This document shows, in pieces, positions 28,736 to 37,097 of a stretch of DNA of 64,000 nt. The notes below the pieces were generated by a model, which had not been told where the DNA came from, did not search any database, and was given only the letters and a program-made list of their open reading frames with translations. This stretch comes from Aquimarina sp. MAR_2010_214 (GTDB lineage: Bacteria; Bacteroidota; Bacteroidia; Flavobacteriales; Flavobacteriaceae). The stretch's first letter is position 1. Every line of letters begins with the position of its first letter. A program made the translations under genes and the position numbers. The DNA is taken from assembly GCF_002846555.1 (NCBI RefSeq), contig NZ_PJMS01000001.1:1488001-1552000 (forward strand), written 5' to 3'.

Positions 28736-30127
28736 ATGGCAAATACAGTTAAAGCAGCTCATCAGAAAGAGCTTTTTGGGCATCCGGTGGGATTATACAT
28801 TTTATTTTTTACAGAAATGTGGGAACGTTTTTCATACTATGGTATGAGAGCAATTTTTGTGTTATATCTAACAGCTAAAACCGTGGATGAAAATGCAGGT
28901 TTAGGCTGGTCATCTGGAGAAGCTTTAGCACTGTATGGATGGTATACGATGTTGGTTTATGTAGCATCAATTCCTGGTGGATGGATTGCAGATAAATTTC
29001 TGGGACAAAAAAAATCAGTTTTAGTCGGAGGGATTTTACTGGTTGCCGGACATAGTATTTTGGCTGTTGAAGAAATGTGGGCATGGTATTCTGGTCTTGG
29101 TTTAATCATAGCAGGAGTAGGAATGCTAAAACCTAATATTTCGACTATGGTAGGAGGTTTGTATAAACAAGGAGATATACGAAGAGATAAAGGGTTTACT
29201 ATTTTTTATATCGGAATTAATGTTGGCGCATTTTTATCAAGTTTAATAGTAGGATATGTAGGAGAAGTACATGGGTGGCACTATGGGTTTGGCCTTGCAG
29301 GAATAGGAATGGCATTGGGATTATTACAATACCTATTAGGGCAAAAATACCTTGCAGGAGTAGGTAACTTTTTGGGAGCTTCTGAAAAAGAAGAAGATAA
29401 AGAAGCAATGAAAAAACCATTAACTAAGATCGAAAAAGATAGGATTGTTGTGTTGTTTATTTCATTTCTTTTAGTGATCGTTTTTTGGGGAGCTTTTGAG
29501 CAAGCGGGAGGATTAATGAATATCTATGCCAAAGAAAAAACAAACAGAATGCTAATGGGCTGGGAAGTTCCTGCTTCATGGTTTCAATCTCTAAATGCTA
29601 TGTTTATAATTTTCTTAGGAACCACTATAGCTTGGTACTGGGCGAATAGAAAACTAAAAGGAAAAGTTTCGAGTTCTTTATTTAAGATGATTATTGGACT
29701 TATTATTATGGGAACAGGATTCTTTTTCATGACAGCTGCATCTATGGAGTTTAACTCTGATGGATCTTCTGCAATGTACTGGTTAGTATTGGCATATTTG
29801 TTTCATACTATTGGAGAATTATGTATATCGCCTGTGGCATTGTCGTTTATTACAAAATTGGCTCCGGTTAAATATGGAGCATTAATGATGGGGGTATATT
29901 TTGCAATGACAGGTTTTGGAAATAAGCTGGCTGGTTTATTAGGAGAATCTGCAGAAAACCTTGGAGAGTTTACCATCTTTACCGGAATAGCCGTTTTTTG
30001 TGTGATCTTTGGATTACTCGTTATGGTCTTTAGAAAAAAATTAGAAGTTCTAACGCATGGTGTTGAAGATAGAGAAGGAACTTTACATGAAGAAGCTGAA
30101 GGTTTTGAATTAGCTGATAACGCATAA
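28736..30127 (+). CDS. Proton-coupled oligopeptide transporter (POT family), first copy
   Basis: 463 residues and about 12-14 membrane spans of the POT/PTR2 family, importing di- and tripeptides with protons. The proton-coupling motif ExxERFxYY is present in TEMWERFSYYGMRA. The second signature is FTIFYIGINVGAFLSSLI, and the conserved GELCISPVALSFITKLAP is in the C-terminal half. It lies 17 bp after the DPP-IV gene and 9 bp before a second transporter of the same family. Confidence 0.93.
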   Translation: MANTVKAAHQKELFGHPVGLYILFFTEMWERFSYYGMRAIFVLYLTAKTVDENAGLGWSSGEALALYGWYTMLVYVASIPGGWIADKFLGQKKSVLVGGILLVAGHSILAVEEMWAWYSGLGLIIAGVGMLKPNISTMVGGLYKQGDIRRDKGFTIFYIGINVGAFLSSLIVGYVGEVHGWHYGFGLAGIGMALGLLQYLLGQKYLAGVGNFLGASEKEEDKEAMKKPLTKIEKDRIVVLFISFLLVIVFWGAFEQAGGLMNIYAKEKTNRMLMGWEVPASWFQSLNAMFIIFLGTTIAWYWANRKLKGKVSSSLFKMIIGLIIMGTGFFFMTAASMEFNSDGSSAMYWLVLAYLFHTIGELCISPVALSFITKLAPVKYGALMMGVYFAMTGFGNKLAGLLGESAENLGEFTIFTGIAVFCVIFGLLVMVFRKKLEVLTHGVEDREGTLHEEAEGFELADNA

Positions 30128-30136
30128 AATATTATC

Positions 30137-31687
30137 ATGATGGTTCAAGACAATTCAAATGACTTTAGTCTATTAGGTCATAAACCCGCATTGTATGTAT
30201 TGTTTTTTACAGAAATGTGGGAACGCTTTTCGTACTATGGAATGCGCGCAATTTTTGTATTATTTTTAACTTCTACTTTTGCAGAAGGAGGTTGGGAATG
30301 GTCTAATGAAAGAGCGCTAGCCCTTTTAGGAACATACACTTCTTTAGTTTATGTAACCCCCGTTATAGGAGGGTGGATTGCCGATAAATTTACAGGATAT
30401 CAAAAAGCAGTTGCACTAGGTGCTCTGGTAATGACGCTTGGGCATGCTGCAATGGCATTAGAAACAGAAACTACACTATATATAGGTGTAGGACTGTTAA
30501 TCATAGGTAATGGTTTATTTAAACCAAATATTACATCGATTGTTAGTGGTCTGTATGATAAGTTTCCAGAAAGGAAAGATGGGGCTTTTACCATTTTTTA
30601 TATGGGTGTAAACTCTGGTGGTTTTATTGGTGTTTTGCTTTGTGGTTTCTTAGGAGAGAACTTAAGTTGGGCATGGGGATTTGGTTTGGCTGGTATTTTT
30701 ATGATGCTGGGCATGCTGCAATTCTGGTTTGGTAGAAGTATTTTTGAGAATGTAGGAGTAGAACCATCCAAAAAAATAGATTTATCCGATGCTATCGAAA
30801 ACATGCCAGATGAAGTTGAAGAAAAAGTGCCTGCTCATGTACAAAGAGATCGTTACATTGTTGTAGGGGTCTTAGCATTTTTTGTAGTATTCTTCTGGGC
30901 ATCTTTTGAGCAAGCCAGTGGATCTATGACTATTTTTGCAAATAAATTTACGCAACGTGTATTGAGTGGAAGTTCTGCATCAATATTTAAAATAGTAGAC
31001 ACATTAATAACGATTGTACCTTTAGGAGTTATCACCTGGGTTTTATTTAAACTGTTTTCACAAACGTTTAAAAAAATATCATTATCCAATATTGTTTTAG
31101 GAGTAAGCTTCTTAAGTGTATGGGCAATTGCATTATGGAAACTTTCTGTAATTCTACCACAGAAAACAACTGAAATTCCGGCATCCTGGTTTCTGATTTT
31201 GAACTCATTATTTATTATTACACTTGCACCCTTATTTTCTAAAGTATGGGAAAGTAAGTATAACCCTTCTGCCACTGTGAAATTTGGACTAGGAATGATA
31301 TTATTAGGTGTAGGGTTCGGAATGCTAGCATGGGGTTCTGCATCGATTCCCCAAGGAGCAAAAACTGCATCCGTTAGTTTAGTATGGTTGGTTGTGGCTT
31401 ACTTACTGCATACTATGGGTGAATTATGTTTATCTCCGGTAGGATTATCCTATGTTTCAAAATTAGTACCAGCAAAAAAAATAGGAATAATGTTTGGTCT
31501 ATGGTATCTGGCCATTGCTATTGGTAATAAATTAGCTGGTTTTGTTGGTAGTTATATCGATGTGATTGTTAATACATATTCGATGTCTGCTTTCTTTTTA
31601 ATCTTTACTATAGTACCAATAGCGGTTGGGGTAATACTAATTTTGATTACTTCAAAAATGAAGAAAATGATGCATGGAGTGCATTAA
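30137..31687 (+). CDS. Proton-coupled oligopeptide transporter (POT family), second copy
   Basis: 516 residues, paralogous to the preceding gene (same TEMWERFSYYGMRAIFVL and FTIFYMGVNSGGF signatures, with GELCLSPVGLSYVSKLVP near the end). It is about 50 residues longer, mainly in the central loop and helices at about 265-340. The two copies have diverged throughout, so the duplication is old. Different peptide preferences are likely but not shown by sequence. Confidence 0.93.
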   Translation: MMVQDNSNDFSLLGHKPALYVLFFTEMWERFSYYGMRAIFVLFLTSTFAEGGWEWSNERALALLGTYTSLVYVTPVIGGWIADKFTGYQKAVALGALVMTLGHAAMALETETTLYIGVGLLIIGNGLFKPNITSIVSGLYDKFPERKDGAFTIFYMGVNSGGFIGVLLCGFLGENLSWAWGFGLAGIFMMLGMLQFWFGRSIFENVGVEPSKKIDLSDAIENMPDEVEEKVPAHVQRDRYIVVGVLAFFVVFFWASFEQASGSMTIFANKFTQRVLSGSSASIFKIVDTLITIVPLGVITWVLFKLFSQTFKKISLSNIVLGVSFLSVWAIALWKLSVILPQKTTEIPASWFLILNSLFIITLAPLFSKVWESKYNPSATVKFGLGMILLGVGFGMLAWGSASIPQGAKTASVSLVWLVVAYLLHTMGELCLSPVGLSYVSKLVPAKKIGIMFGLWYLAIAIGNKLAGFVGSYIDVIVNTYSMSAFFLIFTIVPIAVGVILILITSKMKKMMHGVH

Positions 31688-31712
31688 TATGTAATAAAAT
31701 ATATAACTTTAC

Positions 31713-31740
31713 TTGCCTCCCAAAGGCAAATGAATTTTTT
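31713..31740 (+). terminator. Weak candidate terminator after the peptide transporters
   Basis: A short stem TTGCCT / AGGCAA (31713-31718 and 31724-31729) followed after a few bases by six T. The stem is only 6 bp, so read-through into the next gene is plausible. Confidence 0.35.
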
Positions 31741-31788
31741 AATAAGGAATAATTTTTGTTTACGACTAGTTATAAAAATTTAAGATTT

Positions 31789-32328
31789 ATGAAAAACCTA
31801 CTTTTTATTTTTGGATTTCTATTCTGCTGTTATACTCAAGCACAAGAGATCAATTGGATGTCTATGAATGATGCTCTGGAGGCTCAGAAAAAAGACCCAA
31901 AAAAGATCTTTATGGATGTGTATACAGATTGGTGTGGACCTTGTAAACTTCTGGATAAAAGAACTTTCCATAATAAGGATGTAGTTTCCTATGTGAATAA
32001 GAACTATTATGCAGTAAAGTTTAATGCAGAAGGAAAAGAAGAAGTAAAATATAATGATTTCACCTATACCAATCCAAATTATAATCCAGATAGGAAAGGA
32101 AGGAATAGCCAACATTTTTTTGCAAACGCGCTCAAAATAACTGGATATCCTAGTATGGTATTTTTTGATGAAAAAGGAAATCTTATTGCTCCTGTAGTGG
32201 GTTATAAAACACCACAACAGTTGGAGATATATCTTAAAATGATTCATAATAATGATTATAAAAAATTAACCAGTACAGACGCTTGGCAGAAATATGAACA
32301 GTCTTTTGTAAGTACTTTCGAAAATTAA
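31789..32328 (+). CDS. Exported thioredoxin-like protein
   Basis: The frame opens at a TTG at 31756, but the ATG at 31789 gives a clean signal peptide (MKNLLFIFGFLFCCYTQAQ) and a 179-residue protein. The redox site is WCGPCK near residue 40 of the chosen form, within IFMDVYTDWCGPC, and the cis-proline is in ITGYPSMVFFD. This is the periplasmic thioredoxin-fold (DUF255/thioredoxin_7-like) group of Bacteroidota, probably a thiol-disulfide reductase. No partner is evident nearby. A strong terminator follows. Confidence 0.85.
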   Translation: MKNLLFIFGFLFCCYTQAQEINWMSMNDALEAQKKDPKKIFMDVYTDWCGPCKLLDKRTFHNKDVVSYVNKNYYAVKFNAEGKEEVKYNDFTYTNPNYNPDRKGRNSQHFFANALKITGYPSMVFFDEKGNLIAPVVGYKTPQQLEIYLKMIHNNDYKKLTSTDAWQKYEQSFVSTFEN

Positions 32329-32347
32329 TACATATTATTATACTTTT

Positions 32348-32389
32348 AAAAAGCTCCTTTCTAATTACATAATTAGAAAGGAGCTTTTT
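32348..32389 (+). terminator. Strong intrinsic terminator
   Basis: A perfect 20-bp stem (core AAGCTCCTTTCTAATTA) with a 2-nt loop and a run of eight T, 19 bp after the thioredoxin-like gene. Confidence 0.92.
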
Positions 32390-32822
32390 TTTCAAATGTA
32401 ACTAGTCACGAAAAAATGCTTTTGTATAGATATTTGTGTATTTTGTCTTGGTTTTGTGTCTTTTTATCGTAAATTGACCGTCATAACATTCAGTATAGAA
32501 TGTTTTTTGTTTTTGTGAGTGATTTTTCTTTCAAATTCAAATATTTAGAATGATTTTGACATTAAATTTTTTACGCAACTATCTTTTGTACTTGTAGAAT
32601 TGACTAAATTTAGAGTGCTTTAAGAGGAGATCTTAAATAGAGATAGTACAATTAATTGAAGATCTATTCGTTAGTTAATAATAAACCTAAAATAATACCC
32701 AAATCTGATTCAAAAAATGAAAATAAAACTAATCTAGTTTAATACAGTTTTAATACCTACTCTATAAATTGTACTTGCTTTTTTTGATTTTATTTACTCT
32801 TTTTTGAATTGTAAACTTACTT
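32390..32822. other. 433-bp intergenic region
   Basis: Very AT-rich, with no convincing reading frame or RNA gene. A loosely promoter-like TTGACA lies near 32556 with TATCTTTTG about 25 bp further on, far upstream of the serine hydrolase gene. A long leader or regulatory RNA is possible but nothing specific is seen. Confidence 0.4.
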
Positions 32823-34106
32823 ATGAAAAAAATACTAGTCATAGCTGTCCCATCTATGTTGTTTATTGTGCTACTTTTTTCTTTTGTTTCAGCCAAACAA
32901 CCAGAATTACCTCAAGAAGTCCAAACCAGCCAAATATCACATCAAATATCAGAACCACCAGAAGTTCACTTCTCAGACTCGTTTAAGGAGCGATTGGTAG
33001 ATACTATTCAAGCATATTTTAATAAAGCTATAGATAAGCACCAAATTGTAGGAGCTGCTGTTGCTATTGTAAAATGTGATTCTGTTATTTATTTAGATGG
33101 TTATGGTAAAAGGAATGTAGCTTTAAAAGATAAAATCAATAAAGAAACAATCTTTAGAATTGGATCTGTTTCCAAAGGTTTTGCTGGTATACTAACTGGA
33201 ATTCATGTAGAAGAAGGATTATTAAATTGGGAAGATAAAATTGTGGATTATATTCCTGAATTTCAAATGGCTAGTAAAAAACAAACAAAAAAAGTAACTC
33301 TGTCTCATGTGTTGTCACATACTACAGGTTTACCATATCATAGTTTTACCAATCTTGTAGAAGATGGATTGCCAATAACAAGAATTGCAAGCAAATTTAG
33401 AGAGGTGGTTACTATTGAACAACCAGGTAATATTTATAGTTATCAAAATGCCGTTTTTGCATTAAGTGGTAAAGTAATAGAACAAGTTACTGGTCAATCT
33501 TTGAGAGAAGTTATTCAAAATAAAATTTTTGACCCTTTACAAATGACTTCTGCTTCGGCAAGTTATGAAGCTCTTGAAGAGTCTGATAATGTGGCGCAAC
33601 CACATCAGCGTATTCGACATGGGTGGCGTTCTACACGTATTAATAAAAAATATTACAATAATGCTATAGCTGCAGGAGGAATTAATGCAAGTATAGCAGA
33701 TATGGGGAAGTGGATGAAATTTTTGCTTGGGAATAATCCAGAAGTTATGATGCCTAATACAATGCACGCAGTATTTAGCCCAAAAATACAAGTAGGAGGA
33801 AGAAGACAGTATTATCAGAGGTGGCCCGGATATTCTAAATCTTTTTATGGTATGGGATGGCGTGTGCATTCTTTTGTAGATACTGATACCAAAGAGTCAA
33901 ATACTATTGTGCATCATGGAGGGAGTGTCAACAATTACAGAAGCGAAATTGCAATTTACCCTAATGAAGATCTGGGAATTTGTGTGCTTTTTAACAGTCA
34001 AAACAAAATGGCAAAAGATTGTATACCTACAATTTATAAAATGATACAAGAAATAATGAATACTCAGAAAGACCCATTGCTCAAAGAGTCTTTAGTATTA
34101 TTATAA
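32823..34106 (+). CDS. Serine hydrolase of the beta-lactamase/DD-peptidase (class C-like) family
   Basis: 427 residues with an N-terminal signal or anchor segment (ILVIAVPSMLFIVLLFSFVSA). The catalytic triad of the family is complete: SxxK in RIGSVSKGFAG, YxN in YSYQNAVF, and HxG in place of KTG in VHHGGSVNNYRS. Family members include class C beta-lactamases, D-amino-acid peptidases and esterases. The His in the third motif is common in the esterase/peptidase-like members, so antibiotic resistance should not be assumed. Single gene, convergent with comEC. Confidence 0.88.
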   Translation: MKKILVIAVPSMLFIVLLFSFVSAKQPELPQEVQTSQISHQISEPPEVHFSDSFKERLVDTIQAYFNKAIDKHQIVGAAVAIVKCDSVIYLDGYGKRNVALKDKINKETIFRIGSVSKGFAGILTGIHVEEGLLNWEDKIVDYIPEFQMASKKQTKKVTLSHVLSHTTGLPYHSFTNLVEDGLPITRIASKFREVVTIEQPGNIYSYQNAVFALSGKVIEQVTGQSLREVIQNKIFDPLQMTSASASYEALEESDNVAQPHQRIRHGWRSTRINKKYYNNAIAAGGINASIADMGKWMKFLLGNNPEVMMPNTMHAVFSPKIQVGGRRQYYQRWPGYSKSFYGMGWRVHSFVDTDTKESNTIVHHGGSVNNYRSEIAIYPNEDLGICVLFNSQNKMAKDCIPTIYKMIQEIMNTQKDPLLKESLVLL

Positions 34107-34119
34107 GATTTTTAAAGGA

Positions 34120-36165
34120 TTATTTTAATATAAATGCTCCCTTTTTGTCTGTACGGTGAAAAGGGATTTCTTGTTTTTTACAACTAATTTCCCATTGATT
34201 GATATAATTTTTGTAATTGCTCGCATCTGCAACGATTTGTTTTGGATGTAAACTGTCTAGTACTCTATCCAAATGAATTTTTGGAGAACCTGATAAAATA
34301 ATAATATCTGGATGAAAATTTTTGAGATGATAGATTGAAGTGCTATCAATAACCATAATAGTTTGTTTTTTATATTGATAGATATTTTTTAATTGCATAA
34401 CAGTATCCAAAGTGGCTTGATTCCTAGTAAGATAATTGCCAAATAAAAAATGTTGGGTTGTTGCTGTAAGAGAATCTTTGCTATAGATTCTAAATTGTTG
34501 GTTTTTTAGTATACCCAAAGTGGTGTTACGCTGATTATGAAATACGATTAATTCTTCCATATTTGAAACAATATACTTTTCATATATCATAACAGAGAAT
34601 AGCATAATTAAAGATATCCCTAGCCAATATGGTTTTCTTTTTTCTTTTTTTTTAAACATCATGACCGAAATAATAATAATCAGATATAAAATAATACACA
34701 TACAGGTGGAGAAAGGAATGTTTTTAATAACAAAGCCTTCTTGATTGGCTATCCATTCAATAATGATATTCATGACGTCAATACAGTTACCGAATATGGT
34801 AGCTATAAACTGGGGAAGAATGCTTAGATAAGCAAGTAGAATAACCAAAATACCAAGCCCGAGAATACCTCCCAAAAAAGGGAGAATGATAAGATTGGAA
34901 ATAAAAAATAAAAGCGGGAACTGATGAAAATAGAATAATGTGAGCGGTAATAATCCAAGTTGAGCAGCTATGGTGACTGTAAATGTTTCCCAGAGTTTTT
35001 TAAGAATATAAAATTTTGGATGATATATTTTTGCCAATAAAGGTTGTATCCATGCTATTGCAAAAACTGCTGCATAACTTAATTGAAACCCAATAGAAAA
35101 CAATAGTAAGGGGTTAAAACAGATTAATATAAACAAAGAAATGAACAATGAATTATAAATGCTTGTTTTGGATCTAATTTGCATTCCTATAGCAAGAAAA
35201 GAAAACATAGTGACAGCTCTAAGTACCGATGGAGATAACCCAGCAATTATAGCAAAACACCAAAGTGATAAAATAGTGAGAATTAATTTGATTATTTTTC
35301 CATTTTTATGATATCTGTCAAGAGGTTTCAGGAACAAATTTAATAGTAGTAAAATGATCCCCACATGAAGCCCTGATACTGCCAAAATATGGATAGCTCC
35401 TGCATCTCGATAATTGTTAAAAGTGTCTTGACTTATATCTTGCCTTTGTCCCATAAGTAAAGCGTTGATAATGGATAACTGAGTAGAGCTGAAATTATAT
35501 TTGGACAATTTTAAATTGCTGGTTTTTCTGATTTGATTTGCGACATAGCCTAAAGAATATTCAATTTTATGGTTATCAATAACTTGATGGGGTGATACAA
35601 TGATCCTATGTGATATATATTGAGTGTGTAAATGTTTTGCATAATCAAATTGATATGGATTTAAAGCGCCAGGAATACGTTTTAATACTGTAAAAGTGGT
35701 ATATGTATTGCCTATATCCAGAATATTTTGTGAGCTGTCTCTTGCAACCTGAAGTAATATTCTACCATGTGCTGATTTGCCATCAACAAATTTGGTAGTA
35801 ACAATATACTTGTTGTAGTGAAATGATGGCTTTAACCGTTCTTTAATATTGAATTGAATTCCTATGTCATAAGGTTGTTCTTTTGAATCAATTTGATTGC
35901 TGTAATGACTTGAGTAATTTTTTGGGTTGTGGATTTTGACTAATGCTATTCCAAAAATGATAAAAAAACCAACCATAATAATAACAAAGAAATATCCTTT
36001 GTTGAACATTTTTTTTGACCGCTTCCATGAAACACCTAGTACGCAGATAGCGATTGAGAAACTTAGCATTACAATTTTAGTAACAATAGCTACATGGTAC
36101 CCTATAAGTATACCTATTAGGGTAGAAATAGTAATGATTATGAAGGGAATATTAATGAGTTTCAC
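34120..36165 (-). CDS. comEC: ComEC/Rec2-family DNA-uptake channel protein
   Basis: 681 residues, GTG start (no in-frame ATG; MKLINIPFIIITIS fits the family). Two N-terminal membrane helices and a soluble OB-like region (about 90-215) are followed by the competence domain with its signature AGAIHILAVSGLHVGII and GLSPSVLRAVTMFSFLAIG. The usual C-terminal metallo-beta-lactamase-like domain is reduced: about 130 residues remain (FHNQRNTTLGIL ... DIIILSGSP), with no HxHxDH motif. It would translocate single-stranded DNA across the inner membrane in natural transformation. ComEA and other competence genes are not in the window. Confidence 0.88.
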   Translation of the reverse strand: MKLINIPFIIITISTLIGILIGYHVAIVTKIVMLSFSIAICVLGVSWKRSKKMFNKGYFFVIIMVGFFIIFGIALVKIHNPKNYSSHYSNQIDSKEQPYDIGIQFNIKERLKPSFHYNKYIVTTKFVDGKSAHGRILLQVARDSSQNILDIGNTYTTFTVLKRIPGALNPYQFDYAKHLHTQYISHRIIVSPHQVIDNHKIEYSLGYVANQIRKTSNLKLSKYNFSSTQLSIINALLMGQRQDISQDTFNNYRDAGAIHILAVSGLHVGIILLLLNLFLKPLDRYHKNGKIIKLILTILSLWCFAIIAGLSPSVLRAVTMFSFLAIGMQIRSKTSIYNSLFISLFILICFNPLLLFSIGFQLSYAAVFAIAWIQPLLAKIYHPKFYILKKLWETFTVTIAAQLGLLPLTLFYFHQFPLLFFISNLIILPFLGGILGLGILVILLAYLSILPQFIATIFGNCIDVMNIIIEWIANQEGFVIKNIPFSTCMCIILYLIIIISVMMFKKKEKRKPYWLGISLIMLFSVMIYEKYIVSNMEELIVFHNQRNTTLGILKNQQFRIYSKDSLTATTQHFLFGNYLTRNQATLDTVMQLKNIYQYKKQTIMVIDSTSIYHLKNFHPDIIILSGSPKIHLDRVLDSLHPKQIVADASNYKNYINQWEISCKKQEIPFHRTDKKGAFILK

Positions 36166-36210
36166 ATTAAAGACATAGTAAAGGATTATTTTGAGTACTT
36201 ATTAAGTATT

Positions 36211-36218
36211 CAAAAATA
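36211..36218 (-). promoter_or_regulatory. Candidate -7 box of comEC
   Basis: On the minus strand TATTTTTG matches TAnnTTTG, 46 bp before the GTG at 36165. No -33 TTG is seen at the usual spacing. Confidence 0.35.
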
Positions 36219-36246
36219 TATTCACAGTACAATGATAGGAGACCTC

Positions 36247-36267
36247 AGTTTCATTTTTCGGGACTGA
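36247..36267 (+). repeat. 21-nt intergenic repeat, copy 2
   Basis: Identical over 21 nt to 5319-5339. Here the flanks extend it to CTCAGT...ACTGAG, a possible 6-bp hairpin around a 13-nt loop that copy 1 lacks. It sits between NlpC/P60 and comEC. Confidence 0.6.
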
Positions 36268-36367
36268 GATTATTAAGAAAAGTAGAAGTACCTCTGTTTT
36301 AAATAATGTTGATTTGTCAGAGGAATTTTAACTATTTACTTAGATGGAAGATATGTAAATACGCGAA

Positions 36368-36883
36368 CTATAAAACTCTTCTGGCACCAGCAAAACACTT
36401 ATTCCAATATTTTTCATTAAGACTCGATATAATAACTCCTCTTGATGTAGAAGCATGTATAAATCGAATGACTCCTTTAGTTTCAACCACCAGTCCCACA
36501 TGAGAAATAACATTTTTTCTTCTATTAGTTTTAAAAAAAAGCAAATCACCAACGATTACTTTTTTTAATGATATGGCCTTACCTTGAGTAGCCATGGTTT
36601 TAGAAGTTCTAGGAAGAATGATATTCTCTTTCTTAAATGAAGTATACACCAAGCCAGAGCAGTCCATCCCTTTTTTTGTAGTACCACCAAATTTGTATCG
36701 AGTACCACCAAAGGTTTTGGCATGACTTACAATGCTTTTAATCTTTTTAGAATTAGAGTTTTTGGTTCTTTTAGATTTGACGGTAGTTTTAGTTTTTGAA
36801 GATATAACCGCTTTGCTTTTGGAAGAACTCCCACAAGAGGCTAAAACTAATGTGATTAGAAAATAAAATACTACTCTTTTCAT
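36368..36883 (-). CDS. NlpC/P60-family cell-wall peptidase lipoprotein
   Basis: 171 residues, lipidated at C17 (VLASCGSS). A basic Ser/Lys-rich linker (20-50) precedes the NlpC/P60 domain with catalytic C75 in KKGMDCSGLVYTSF, H128 in VISHVGLVV and the polar residue H143 in FIHAST. Such enzymes cut peptide bonds in peptidoglycan stems (typically D-Glu-diaminopimelate). It is on the same strand as comEC but 200 bp upstream of it, with its own promoter box. Confidence 0.92.
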   Translation of the reverse strand: MKRVVFYFLITLVLASCGSSSKSKAVISSKTKTTVKSKRTKNSNSKKIKSIVSHAKTFGGTRYKFGGTTKKGMDCSGLVYTSFKKENIILPRTSKTMATQGKAISLKKVIVGDLLFFKTNRRKNVISHVGLVVETKGVIRFIHASTSRGVIISSLNEKYWNKCFAGARRVL

Positions 36884-36901
36884 CTGGATTTGGGTTTATA
36901 A

Positions 36902-36909
36902 CAAAAATA
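36902..36909 (-). promoter_or_regulatory. Candidate -7 box of the NlpC/P60 gene
   Basis: On the minus strand TATTTTTG matches TAnnTTTG, 19 bp before the ATG at 36883. No clear -33 element. Confidence 0.4.
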
Positions 36910-37097
36910 CATGTTTTTGCTCAATATTTTAAAGAGTTTATAATTTACCAGATAGTATTTAGTTTTTGTATTGAAAAATATTCATCTTTATTGTTAAATA
37001 ATTAACTATAAATCATGATAATTGTGATTTTTTAGTGTTTTTATTGTTAAAAAAGAATATTTGAGTACCTTAATAAAGAATGCTTAGTATACTTCAA

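Noticed and set aside
32823..34106. Beta-lactam resistance gene
   Set aside because: The family motifs are shared by many peptidases and esterases, and nothing here indicates antibiotic hydrolysis.
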